Shown here: in pieces, positions 10,540 to 20,483 of the stretch
Numbering within the stretch: the first letter of the stretch is position 1
Layout: the number at the start of each line of letters is the position of its first letter
Assembly: GCA_963971575.1 (NCBI GenBank)
Contig: OZ020624.1
Location: 27,788,356 to 27,852,355, forward strand
Length of the DNA stretch: 64,000 nt
Source: Liopterus haemorrhoidalis
Lineage: Eukaryota > Arthropoda > Insecta > Coleoptera > Dytiscidae
Direction of reading: 5' to 3'
Program-made: the position numbers and the translations under genes
The notes under the pieces: model-generated
Seen by the model: the letters and a program-made list of their open reading frames with translations, nothing else
Databases searched by the model: none
Told to the model about the DNA's origin: nothing

Positions 10540-10755
10540 CAGGACATCCAGACCCCCCGTACTGTGAGAAGTGAGGATTTTTTTTGCTCTTCACTTAAAA
10601 TTTAGAAGTGAGGACCTTTTTTTTGCTCTTCACTTAAAATTTAGAAGGGAGGACCTTTTTTTTGCTCTTCACTTGACATTGAAATTTTGCCCTGTGTTTA
10701 TAAAAATTATGTATAATTGAACCCCCCCCAAGCCAAACATCTGTGTGCGCCCCTG
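10540..10755. mobile_element. hAT-type MITE related to 1823-2620, left end degraded
   Basis: The right end GTGTGCGCCCCTG (reverse complement CAGGGGCGCACAC) is a classic hAT terminus and corresponds to 2607-2620. The left side shares CAGGACATCC and the C-run with 1840-1870, but the GGCGCGCACA end is missing. The right end abuts the mariner fragment exactly: 10756 continues ATTGTATTGCAGTCTG, as in the mariner at 46557. The element therefore inserted into mariner DNA. It contains a three-copy tandem repeat. Confidence 0.6.
10571..10680. repeat. Three tandem hairpin-forming repeats
   Basis: Three units of 37, 39 and 34 bp begin at 10571, 10608 and 10647. Each reads GTGAGGA, a T-run, GCTCTTCACTT, so each carries an internal inverted repeat (AAGTGA/TCACTT) able to fold. 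A diverged AGTGATTACAT / GTCCTCACTTC motif lies at 13730-13790. Confidence 0.75.
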
Positions 10756-11100
10756 ATTGTATTGCAGTCTGGGATATGCCAAAGGATGCCTCTATCTCAC
10801 ATGCCGATCTTCTTCAATCATTTTGCACACAGCATCGATGTTTTTTTGAATCACAACCGATTTTGGACGACCTTAACGAGGTTCATCATTGACGGACGCA
10901 CGACCACGACGAAATTCAGCAAACCAATTGTAAACAGTCTTTTCTGATGGTGCTTCATTACCAAAAGTTGAACGAAGCGAATCTATGAATTGTTGTTGAG
11001 TTAGGCCTTTACTAAAATCGTAAAAAATCAACCCACGAAAACCTTCACGAGTAATACCAATTTTTTCACAAACATTTTTGCTTTAATCCCCTTTCTGTAC
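10756..11100 (-). pseudogene. Mariner transposase fragment (N-terminal DNA-binding part)
   Basis: It is homologous along its length to 46557-46870, where the minus strand encodes the paired-type helix-turn-helix half of a mariner transposase. Shared stretches include AACAGTCTTTTCTGATGGT and ATTGTTGTTGAGTTAGG. Small indels break the frame here. It is cut sharply on the left by the hAT-type MITE. It is probably the 5' part of the element whose middle is at 9493-9640. Confidence 0.65.
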
Positions 11101-13158
11101 AAAATACAGTGCTCATTTCACTTTCCGCCATTATTTTGTTACTGGTTTCTCTGTAAATCTATCTAATTTTGTTTGTTCTTTGTTGTTCTATTCCCTTCTT
11201 CTTCATCAAGTCTTATGACAAACGCGGATTTCAGGTCTGCAAAAAACGCGTATAGCTTCCCTTTTTATGCAAGAGAGTAAGTGTAATTTGTTATGTTTAT
11301 GCTTATGTATCCATTGCATATCTATTATAACCTTGAAAACCAGGCTTTAATGTGTTTCATAAATATTGTTTGTTTTTATTTTAATTCCGGTTTAGTCCTT
11401 TCTAGCAGTTCGTTTCCTTGGTACAAGGGCAGTTAGGGTCCCTGACCTGAGACGAGTAATATAGGTCACAAAATACCTGGGCACTAAAACATCGATAAAA
11501 AGGTACACAAAACAAATTAAATAATTTTTATGACGTTAATAATAATTTTTCATGACATAAGTGCATGTGTACTTACAACAAGATTAAAAAGAAATAGTAT
11601 TTTTGATAATAATTGCATAAAATAATTATCATGTTTTTAGGAATTATAAATTTTTTTACTAATTTAAAACAAAAAAAATCGTTGATTTTGATTGCATTTA
11701 AAAATGGATATCGGTTTATATGATATCGATAATTGATATAAGAGCCTCGAGTTCAAAGGGTTCAAAGTTCAAAGGCTGCACCTAAACTTGAAATTTTGGA
11801 ATTTCTGCCACTTCAACTTCATATTTTGGGAGAAAATGACACCCAGGTAGAATTGCTAAATTGCAGAAAAAATAAATTTTATTGAAAAAAGCTGATGTCT
11901 TCATTTTTAGCACTATCATTATCAATAGTACAAAATCAGCTGTGGCCACCACAGGTCCGACCGCCATCACAAAGTACTTGTTTAATTTATGCTGCTTTAT
12001 CAAAAAAAGTGTCAAATAAAAGTTGTTAGTTATTGCTTTTATAGCAACTTTTTTTAAATAATTTTTTTGGAAATATTTCTCTGTTGTGAAATATTCGCAA
12101 AAATCTTAAAACCGACACGAGTAAACTCCCATTTCTAGTTAACCGATTTTTACCAATGGTAAGAGTTTATCAAAACTCTGGCCATTGATGTCAAAACTTT
12201 AAATATGAAGTATCATAAAAATCCTATTAGCAGAATTTGCTCTGCACGTGTACATAGACCGACAGACAGACAGACAGACAGACAGACCGACAGACATCAT
12301 ACTCAAAATAGTCAAAACGTTATATAGGGACCTCAATTCGTGGAGATCTATCGAAATCTCGAAATATCAAAATCGGTATGATCACAATACCTCCCTTATA
12401 TATTATTCCCTTATATGTTGGTGGTCGGTAAAAATGATTGTTAAGAGGAATGACATTTGTGGGAGGGACCGACGAGGACAATGCCGTGCCCTCGTCGATC
12501 AACATTTAAAAATTTTGTTTCATGCATCACTGTTTGTGATCCAGTGGGTCTTATTATTTTTAGAATCATGGAACCCTTTATGTCTTATAAATATACTCAG
12601 CAAGAGGTAGCGATTGTTTTCAAGGTATTATCAGTGAATTATTAACTTGGGAACAAATGAGCATGTGTGTTTATTCTCATTTTTATATTATTAAAATCCT
12701 GACTTATTGAAAGCAGTAGTCAATATGGTATCAATAATAGATTGAAGGTTATTGCGTATCAGAAATAAGAGAAATTAATAATAAATTGAATTAGCAATAA
12801 ATAGAAAAGATCAAGAAATGTGGATTGTGAGTTGATCTCCACTCCCAAGTAATAAAAAACACGTTTTTAAGAGCCTACCCAGTACAAAGTTAAATCAAAT
12901 AGGCTATTTTGTGCGTCTCTCTGGAGCCCACATTTTTTATATTTTGTAAAATTAATACGAAAATAATTTTGAAATTTTTTTTTTTTGTTTGATTTTAACA
13001 AAAAATATGGCAATAAACTTTTGTTCCCCTGAATTTTCCAGAAGAGTTGATCTAAATCACCGTTTCTTAACCAAAAACGTGCCATGGACTAGTAAAATAT
13101 TTAATTATCTACCGCGGACCACAAAAAATAAATGTACTAGTAAACAAATTTATTGTAT
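11101..13158. other. AT-rich stretch with a GACA microsatellite, no gene recognised
   Basis: A (GACA)n tract lies at 12259-12295, within a sequence resembling the microsatellite-bearing dispersed repeats elsewhere. Around 12860-13090 there are decayed pieces similar in style to 31400-32400. No supported coding exon. Confidence 0.4.
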
Positions 13159-13290
13159 CAGGTCATCAAGGATGAAATTTATAGAAAAAAAGGCCAAGTT
13201 GGTTGATAACTTACAAATATAAGGAATTATTTAATTCATCAAAGTATGCACTCACATTGTCTATACACTTTTGCCATTTAAGAACTTATG
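13159..13290 (-). mobile_element. Solo 3' end of a mariner element
   Basis: It starts CAGGTCATCAAGGATGAAAT, the terminal repeat also seen at 42627. It continues as the reverse complement of 43410-43530, the 3' end of the mariner transposase frame there (shared TTGATAACTTACAAATATAA and TCATCAAAGTATGCA with small differences). The rest of the element is missing. Confidence 0.65.
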
Positions 13291-13949
13291 TATTATGCCT
13301 GCCCTTATTTTCAATCATGTGGCACTGTGTAATATTGCACGCTTACATAATACGCATTTTTTGCCTTTATTTCCCAGAATATAAATAAAATACCTCTATA
13401 ATTACATCACAATATACTACCTATTTCTTGTAAATGCGTTTTTGTCAACAATGTTTTTTTATAAACAATAATTTAAAGATAATAATAAAGTGCTTAACAA
13501 GATTTTAATGTTGAACATATGGTAATTAATTAAATAAAGACAACAAAGAGAAGTTGAGATTTAAAACTACTTTGTACAGTTCATCTTGAAGGACATTTAA
13601 GGACAGAATAAAAGAAGAACATAATAGAATAATGGCCCAGTATATAGAAGAGTTTCACTCGAACGTTTTTCGTACCAGAATTTTCATGCGCATGCGTAAG
13701 CTTGTTCAATATGTGAACTTTTCTGAAAAAAAAAGTGATTACATAAAACAGAAGGTCCTCACTTCAAAAATATAAGTGATTACCTCCTTAAAAAACAGAT
13801 CTTTGTGGTGAATACATTTTTCTCCAAGCATTTCTGGGGGATGCAACTGGAGGCCAAGGCAATTTGGAGGTGGTAGGCCCCCCAAGAACCCCACTAGCGC
13901 CACATCTGTCAGTCTGTTAAAAATACTTCATCACTAGACCTACAATATA
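13291..13949. other. No gene recognised
   Basis: AT-rich DNA. It contains a short palindrome CATGCGCATGCG at 13687 and the diverged GTCCTCACTTC repeat near 13752. No coding signal. Confidence 0.4.
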
Positions 13950-14159
13950 CACAAACCGGAAAAGTCTAGGGATATAAAAAAATAAATGAAAATAAATAGC
14001 GTACGGTTTATTTTGTACATTTTTGTATTCTATCAATTAAAATACTCAATAAAGAATAGTTTAAAACAAAATAAGCTAAATGTTATTAATAAAAATAACT
14101 GTAAAAAATGAAAAAAAAAAACAATGCTAATAAAAAGTATGACCTCCCCGTTGGATAGT

Positions 14160-15100
14160 CACAGCCCTTCATTGGCGATTCATGGACAAAATAACATTAT
14201 CGATGTCTTCTTGAGGTAACTGTACCCATTCTGCTCTTAGAAAATCTCTGAATCTAAAATTATCGTGGAATTATCCATATGTGGAGTAATTCTTCTCTTA
14301 AGCATGTCCCACACATGTTCAATCGGATTAAGATCTGGTGACTGTGCTGGCCATGGTATCGCATCAATACCTTCGTTATCCAGCCAGTTCGTTACAATTC
14401 GCGCAACATGTATCCGAACATTATCCTGGGCAAGATGAAATTGATCACCAACAGCACCATGAAATGGACGCACAATAGGTTGAAGAATATTATCCTATTG
14501 TTGTGCTGTTAAAAATCTATTGGAAAAAACATCAGTTTACCACTAATGATTATCCCACCTCATGCCATAACCACCTCTGTAACTGTGAACTTCCTGGACG
14601 TGCCTCAAACGTTCCAAATTACCAGCTTTTCTCCATACCATTGTTCGGCGAAAATCTGGATTAATTCCAAATCTGGACTCATCAGTAAACAAAACTGTAG
14701 CCCAATCATTATCACACTGATAGTGAAAATTGTGACACCAGTCTAATATTGCTCTGCGATTACCAATAGAGAGGGGTTGACATCTGATTGGTCGTCGAGA
14801 TAGAATATTAGCTCCATGGAGACGATTTCTTACAGTTTCGACTAACGGTTAAGTTATGCGCTCCCCTACCAATTCGGGTGCTGTAATAGTTTGTTGTCTT
14901 CTAGCATTTAAGACAAAAAATCTGTCTTGACCTGCTGTTGTACAGCGACCACGTCCTGTATGTTGTTCGGCCGGACTCCCTGTTTCTCTGTAATGCCTCT
15001 ATCCTCCATTGCTGACTGATGACAGTTTGAGAAACTCCTGTCCGCTCGGCTATATCAACTTGCTTGAAGCCAGGCTTGGAGAAGTCCCACCGCACGATTC
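14160..15100 (-). pseudogene. Tc1-like transposase remnant, DD34E
   Basis: On the minus strand the order from 15100 down is as follows. First, a helix-turn-helix (ADIAERTGVSQTVISQQW-like, frame 14901-15095) and the RRYRETGS.. GRGR segment. Then a CHNF..DW..VLFTDESRF segment near 14690 with the first Asp. Then [17 protein letters not shown] (14237-14473) with the second Asp, and [14 protein letters not shown] with the Glu 34 residues after it. Frameshifts and stops separate the pieces, so it is inactive. The extreme N-terminus lies beyond the hAT insertion at about 25258-25300. Confidence 0.8.
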
Positions 15101-15361
15101 ATCTAGTGCAGCGTTTTCCAAACTTTTTTTTTCGTGCCCCGGTAATTTTCACACTTTTTCTTCGTGATCCACTAAAATTTTTCCGCCTATAATAGCCCAT
15201 AGGTAAGCTAAAATATATGGATGTCCATACCGTTTTCATTTATTCACATAATAATTATAGTAGAAGGTAATTTAACGTCCAAATTTTGAATATAGGTAGA
15301 AGTGGAAAATAATTTCACTCAGCTTTTTGGACAAGAAGCGTTTATTTTAACAAAACACAAC

Positions 15362-15392
15362 GTTTCGCCAACAACATTGTTGGCTTCTTCAG
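15362..15392 (-). ncRNA. Hammerhead-ribozyme-like motif, left arm
   Basis: Minus strand: CTGAAGA (15386-15392), one extra A, stem GCCAACA/TGTTGGC with a 4-nt loop, then GAAAC (15362-15366). This fits the CUGANGA ... GAAA core except for one additional nucleotide before helix II. The cleavage site and helices I and III are not clear. Confidence 0.45.
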
Positions 15393-15471
15393 GTGCTATA
15401 ACAATAACATCATGATAGAAAACAATATTGTGCAATTAATAACAAAATTTACCTATGTTAGTTAAACGTAG

Positions 15472-16564
15472 TGTAAGGGAGGTAATTTTGGTATTATTTC
15501 ATAAATAAAATTTCATAAATAAATTCATTATAATCAATTAGAGTAAAATATTTAATCTGTTAAACGATACAAAAATAATCTATTGCTTAGAAAGGGCATT
15601 TTAGATAACGGTAGATTTATTTATTATTTTAACTTGACACTTTTTCAAGGGAACATGAAAAGTGAATCGTAAATTATTGTGTTAAATAAATATACGTCAA
15701 CCATAAGCACATAAATAATAATTAATTCTGTCTGAGATAAAAATATTAAGATTCGGCTATTTTCTAATGGGATATTTATCTGAGTTATCACGAATAAATT
15801 ATGAATTTTAAGATAGTACAAGAGAGACAATCAAGAGGTGTTAAATGACATTTAACAGTTGGGCGATGTAAGCATTTTCGAGGGTGGCCGCGTTAACAGG
15901 GAGTAGATGTTAAACCGTCATGACGTTAAGATGTTAAAGAGACTTGAGCTTAAACCGTCATAACATTAAGATGTAAAAAAGAGTAGATGGTAAACCTTCA
16001 TAATGTTGAGTCATGTTTAAGAGAGTTGAGCTTAAACCGTCGTAAAGTTAAGTCATGTTTTGGAGTTGGTTTTTAAGAGTCATGGGTTAGAGTCATTTAG
16101 GGTGTTCGGTTGGACTAGTAAAATGTAACAAGTAATTTCGTATGAACGTTAGTGTAGTGCCCAGCTAAAGACATGTGAGAGATAAATGGTTTTAGAGGAT
16201 GTCAGTCAGGACTGTGGTGTCCAGTGGTTAAGTTAGTGTTTGGTGTAAAGTGTGTCTAGTGTGTGTGACTGTGTATTTGGATTTAGCTGTATCGACGTAA
16301 TTGTAAGTCTAGAGTAATCATGTAAATATTTAAACCGTAATCGTAATTAAAGTAGGTTAGTTAAAATGTTGAGTTTAATTGAACAACCCTTAATCCTTCC
16401 AAGAATCATAGCAACCAGCTAGCGGACTAATAGGGGGGGTCCAGACTTGATCCGCTCGCAAGTCTTGGAACCCATAATGTGAGGGATGTACAGAGTAAGT
16501 ACAAATGAAATAAATAAATCAGCCAACCGTGACATTTCATATTTACATATCAGAGCTCCCCACA
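15472..16564 (+). repeat. 5' LTR of the Gypsy-type element
   Basis: A 1093-bp terminal repeat, TG...CA. It contains four 40-42 bp internal repeats (15911-16070) and a GAAATAAATAAATC stretch near 16507 that may serve as the polyadenylation signal close to the 3' edge. Compared by eye with the 3' LTR it appears identical. Confidence 0.92.
15911..16070 (+). promoter_or_regulatory. Four tandem 40-bp repeats in the LTR
   Basis: TAAACCGTCATGACGTTAAG-like units start at 15911, 15951, 15991 and 16033, and again at 24037, 24077, 24117 and 24159 in the 3' LTR. Tandem repeats in an LTR often act as enhancer or protein-binding arrays. That role is inferred from position only. Confidence 0.55.
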
Positions 16565-16568
16565 TATT

Positions 16569-16586
16569 TGGTTGTCAGGTGTGTTA
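16569..16586 (+). promoter_or_regulatory. Candidate tRNA primer-binding site
   Basis: TGGTTGTCAGGTGTGTTA begins four bases after the 5' LTR and starts with TGG, the complement of a tRNA CCA end. I cannot name the tRNA. Spacing and TGG support it, nothing else. Confidence 0.45.
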
Positions 16587-17247
16587 CTTGAGAACAGTAC
16601 AATTATATAATTGATATCAGGTGTTTTGTTGCTTAAAAATAGAATAAACATAATTGTATGTTGAGAGTTTTAATTGTAGAATAACCGCATAAATGGTTAT
16701 CGAGTGTAATTTTTCGTGAGATGTTAGGAATATTGGGTTGTTAAATGTATTCGCTTGAGAATAATCAGTGTTTTTGGTTTGAGAAACTTCGTAAAGGAAT
16801 TAATGCGCAATAATGTTAAAAATGAGGATTAGATTTTTATTGAGAATTAGGCACAATGGGTTGTATTAGAATTTTGAGAATAACCCATATGAGGTGTAAA
16901 ATTCTTTCAATACATGAATAAATAGTTAGTTTTTAAAGTAAGTTTAGTAAATATTGCGTAATTATGAGTAATTTAGTGTTGAGATTAAAACTATTCTTAA
17001 GTACTGGCTGCTTCGCTTATGATTCTTTGGGACAGAATGAGGGTTTTTAAATGCAAACAAATAATAATAGAGTTCCGTACCGCGTTAATAAAAAATTAAA
17101 ATACAATTTAAAATAATTATCTAAAATTAAATTTATAAATTCATAAAATAAGAATGAAATTTCTAAAATAATTAATATTTCTACGAGGAAAACAATAGTT
17201 CACATAGATTTTTTTTTCATATTAACGGATTGAGATAAATAATCGAA
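16587..17247 (+). other. 5' leader of the Gypsy-type element
   Basis: About 660 bases of AT-rich untranslated leader between primer site and gag ATG. No long frame and no clear structure noticed; a packaging signal would be expected here but cannot be read. Confidence 0.5.
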
Positions 17248-18291
17248 ATGGCAAATAAACAGACTCCAGTAGTACAGGCGCAAGCTGCCTTACCTTCAGT
17301 TCAGCATACAACTACCTGTGTTGCAAATATTTCAATTGGATCAGTTCCACGATACAATGGTAAATCAGATGTTGAAGATTTTATTGATGAGTTTGAGTGT
17401 ATTGCATTAATGGCAAAATGGACAGACTACGAAAAAGTAATAATGGTACGCACGCATTTACATGGAGAAGCGAAAAAACTTATAAAATCGGAACCATCAT
17501 TAACTCGTACAAGTACAACATGGGATCAAATTAAAAAAGCATTAATAAGAAGATTTAAAGGCATAGAAAATACGGAAGCGGAAGATATGGAAGCATTTTA
17601 TACTATTCGGCAAAATTCAAACGAATCGGTAGAAGAATTTAGAGTAAGAATTAGAATAGCGGGATTAAAGCTTCTTAGAAAATCCAAAGATGTAAATGAA
17701 AATAATTTTTTGGTTGATAAATTAAGGCACGACCTCAAAGTATGTTTTATTAACGGATTGATTCCATCAATAAAAAGCAAAGTAATGTTTGCAGAACCGA
17801 AAAATTTTGAAGAAGCTGTAGAAATCGCGTTAAGAGTTGAAGATATTAACAACAAAATTTTTAAAACCGAGCAAAAAATTTGTCATTCTAAAAATAAACC
17901 ATTTACATGGGTTCAACGACCGTCACAGCAGGTACCTCCTAAGGGTAGGTCATATTACAGAAAAACATCTGGAAATGGTTGTAATTTTTCAAACAATAGA
18001 TTGGGTCAACAAAAATTTTACAACAGAAGTCAAAACAGGAATTTTGCGTTTAACCGTAATAATAGAAGGTATAAACAAAATTATCACCGCAATTACACAT
18101 ATCAAGAAAGAAATTATGACAAAAATTTTAAGCGTAGATTTTGGTCAGAAGATGATTGTATGTTGAGATCGTATTCCGAGATAATTTGTTTTAAATGTAG
18201 AAACAAGGGACATTTTGCGAAAAATTGTAAGTCGCATTTAAATTTCAACCGGCTCTCTCTAATTCGCTCCGTAGGGGGTGCCGACCAATAA
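17248..18291 (+). CDS. gag: Gag polyprotein of the Gypsy-type retrotransposon
   Basis: A 347-residue frame encoding the structural protein that forms the cytoplasmic virus-like particle. Residues about 30-210 form the capsid-like retrotransposon Gag region (VPRYNGKSDVEDFIDEFE, later WDQIKKALIRRF and SVEEFRVRIR), rich in helices. Residues 215-310 are a basic Asn/Arg/Tyr-rich stretch. Residues 314-327 form one CCHC zinc knuckle, CFKCRNKGHFAKNC, for RNA binding. The ATG at 17248 follows an AAATAATCGAA context and is the first ATG of the frame. The frame ends TAA at 18289-18291, whose last base is the first base of the pol ATG. The frame is intact. A -1 frameshift signal lies 46-52 bases before the stop. 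Confidence 0.93.
   Translation: MANKQTPVVQAQAALPSVQHTTTCVANISIGSVPRYNGKSDVEDFIDEFECIALMAKWTDYEKVIMVRTHLHGEAKKLIKSEPSLTRTSTTWDQIKKALIRRFKGIENTEAEDMEAFYTIRQNSNESVEEFRVRIRIAGLKLLRKSKDVNENNFLVDKLRHDLKVCFINGLIPSIKSKVMFAEPKNFEEAVEIALRVEDINNKIFKTEQKICHSKNKPFTWVQRPSQQVPPKGRSYYRKTSGNGCNFSNNRLGQQKFYNRSQNRNFAFNRNNRRYKQNYHRNYTYQERNYDKNFKRRFWSEDDCMLRSYSEIICFKCRNKGHFAKNCKSHLNFNRLSLIRSVGGADQ
18237..18283 (+). promoter_or_regulatory. Predicted -1 ribosomal frameshift signal, gag to pol
   Basis: The heptamer T TTA AAT (18237-18243) is in register with gag codons TTA and AAT and fits X XXY YYZ. A 6-nt spacer (18244-18249) precedes a stem. CGGCTCTCTCT (18250-18260) pairs with AGGGGGTGCCG (18273-18283), with ten of eleven positions paired (G-U allowed) and a 12-nt loop. 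The -1 frame is open from 18231 through the pol ATG. Slip site, spacing and stem all meet the usual rules; activity is inferred. Confidence 0.7.
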
Positions 18292-20483
18292 TGAATAATG
18301 CGGAGAATGTAGTAATAACGAGAGTATGCGATGACAAGAAAGAAGGATGTCGCAATATTTTTGAAGTTAGACTAGGAAATAGGACTAAACATGTGTTATT
18401 AGACACAGGAGCGGAATTATCACTTATAAGCGAGGATAACGTGAATAAATTTAATTGCAAGAGAATAAGTGGTCGTGAAGTAAATTTAATAGACGTACAA
18501 GGAAACAGAATACCACATTTAGGATGGACACAAGTTGATTTGATAATTGGAAATAGGAATAATAAAATTAAACATAATTTTTTAATAGTTAAATCTATAA
18601 ATACACAAGTAGATTTATTAGTGGGTATGGATTTCTTACAACAGAACAGAGCTAAGATCAATTTTGAAGATAGTACTATTAATATTAACGGAATAAAATT
18701 GTCGTTAATAAATGAGTTAGAATATAATACGAAGAAAGAAATATTAAGAGAAAATAACGTGGAAGAAAATATATACAGAGAGAATGATGAAGAAATAGAG
18801 TTGTGCAGCGAAAATAATACTCAGAGAAGTGTTAATCAACGTGTTGACGAGCGATGGAATAAATCTCAGAAGAAACGTGTGAGATTTAAATTAGATGCAG
18901 AAATCCAAGAGGACAGCGATTACAAGCGCGAGGAACAAGAAAGGGAACGAAAGCAGATTTTTGAAGAATGTATGAAAGAAGAAGTAATAAAAGAAGGCAG
19001 GGTCGATACCTCATCTACAGAGAACGAAAGGAAGTGCACGTCCTTAGTTCGCCTATCTGAAAGGGTTGAGATACCAGCCAGGTCCGAATGTATTACAAGT
19101 GGTCATTTTGAAAGGGATGCATACCTTTCAGATGATATGTTATTAGAACCAGCAGAAGTTCCGTTTCAAGGTGTTTTAATCGCGAGAATTGCATGCAAAG
19201 CTGCAAAGAGTGTACCCGTAAGAATAATAAATGTTTCTACGGAAAGAGTTATTTTACAGAAAGGCACTAAAGTGGGATATTTAACGCCAATCGAGAAACC
19301 AGCGCAGGACCATCACAGTTATGGATGCAACGGTGAGAAGAGGCAAATAAGAAGAGTTAGTGCGAAGAATGAGATTTTGCAAGAAATTGATTTAAATCAC
19401 TTAAGAGATGACGAGAGATATCAAATATCTGAATTAATTACAGAGTTGAGCGACATATTTCAATCACCAAATACAAAATTGAGTTGTACAAGCAAAGTGA
19501 AACATAGGATTATTACTGAAGACGTTCATCCTATCGCGAAAAGACCGTACAGTGTACCTTTTGCACAAAGAGAAGCATTGCAAAATGAAATTGATAAGAT
19601 GTTAGCGGATGGAATTATCAGACCAAGTACATCGCCTTGGAGTGCGCCCGCAATTATCGTAGCGAAGAAACGATTACCGAATCAAGATCCAGAATTACGC
19701 GTTTGTATTGACTACAGAGAATTAAATACAATTACTAAAAGTGATTTCTTCCCATTGCCAAATATTCACGACACAATTGACCATTTATCAGGTGCAACAC
19801 ATTTTTCAACTATGGATTTGGCTAGTGGCTATTATCAAGTCGCATTAGAAGAACAGGATAAAGAGAAAAGTGCATTTTCTGTGTACAATAATCACTACGA
19901 ATTTAATAGAATGCCAATGGGGTTAAAAAATTCACCATCTACGTGGCAACGTTTAATGTATGTTGTTTTATCAGGACTAACTAGTGAATTTTGCTTAGTT
20001 TATTTGGATGATATTATAGTTTTTACGAAAGGAACTGTTAAAACACATGTTAAAAAATTAAGAAAAGTTTTTAACAGAATGCGAGAACATAATTTAAAAT
20101 TTAAATCGGCGAAATGTAATTTTTTGAAGAAAGAAGTTAAATTTTTAGGACATATTGTAACAACAGATGGATGTAAAACCGATCCGGAAAAAATTACTGC
20201 AGTTAAAAATTATCCAAAACCAAAGAATGTCAAAGAAATACGAGGATTTTTGGGTTTATGTGGCTTTTACCGAAAATTTATACCTAAGTTCTCAGAAAAA
20301 GCAAAACCACTTACCGAGCTAACAAAAAATGGAGTACCATATGTTTGGGGAAACCAAGAAGATACAGCATTTGAATATTTAAAAACAGCATTAATTACTT
20401 CACCAATTTTAAAATACCCAGATTTTAATAAACAGTTCGTTCTAACTACAGATGCATCAGGATTTGCAATCATGGAATTTTAA
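18291..20483 (+). CDS. pol: Pol polyprotein, first part (protease, reverse transcriptase, start of RNase H)
   Basis: A 730-residue frame. The aspartic protease has LLDTGAELSLIS with the catalytic Asp near residue 38. A long charged linker (about residues 150-290) follows. The reverse transcriptase spans about 400-590, with KRPYSVPFAQREAL, the ASGYYQVAL fingers/palm segment and YLDDIIVF with the catalytic Asp pair at codons 20007-20012. RNase H begins with LTTDASG near 20449 and then hits a premature TAA at 20481-20483. The frame is -1 relative to gag, so a Gag-Pol fusion by frameshifting is likely; the overlapping TAATG would alternatively allow restart at 18291. A net single-base frame change at about 20470-20474 separates this part from the rest of pol. 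It acts in cytoplasmic particles to copy the RNA into DNA. Confidence 0.92.
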   Translation: MNNAENVVITRVCDDKKEGCRNIFEVRLGNRTKHVLLDTGAELSLISEDNVNKFNCKRISGREVNLIDVQGNRIPHLGWTQVDLIIGNRNNKIKHNFLIVKSINTQVDLLVGMDFLQQNRAKINFEDSTININGIKLSLINELEYNTKKEILRENNVEENIYRENDEEIELCSENNTQRSVNQRVDERWNKSQKKRVRFKLDAEIQEDSDYKREEQERERKQIFEECMKEEVIKEGRVDTSSTENERKCTSLVRLSERVEIPARSECITSGHFERDAYLSDDMLLEPAEVPFQGVLIARIACKAAKSVPVRIINVSTERVILQKGTKVGYLTPIEKPAQDHHSYGCNGEKRQIRRVSAKNEILQEIDLNHLRDDERYQISELITELSDIFQSPNTKLSCTSKVKHRIITEDVHPIAKRPYSVPFAQREALQNEIDKMLADGIIRPSTSPWSAPAIIVAKKRLPNQDPELRVCIDYRELNTITKSDFFPLPNIHDTIDHLSGATHFSTMDLASGYYQVALEEQDKEKSAFSVYNNHYEFNRMPMGLKNSPSTWQRLMYVVLSGLTSEFCLVYLDDIIVFTKGTVKTHVKKLRKVFNRMREHNLKFKSAKCNFLKKEVKFLGHIVTTDGCKTDPEKITAVKNYPKPKNVKEIRGFLGLCGFYRKFIPKFSEKAKPLTELTKNGVPYVWGNQEDTAFEYLKTALITSPILKYPDFNKQFVLTTDASGFAIMEF

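Noticed and set aside
12248..12610. 120-codon frame starting in the GACA microsatellite
   Set aside because: Begins inside the repeat (RQTDRQTDR) and shows no family motif.
15645..15830. 61-codon frame present identically in both LTRs (also 23771-23956)
   Set aside because: It repeats because the LTRs repeat; no coding features.
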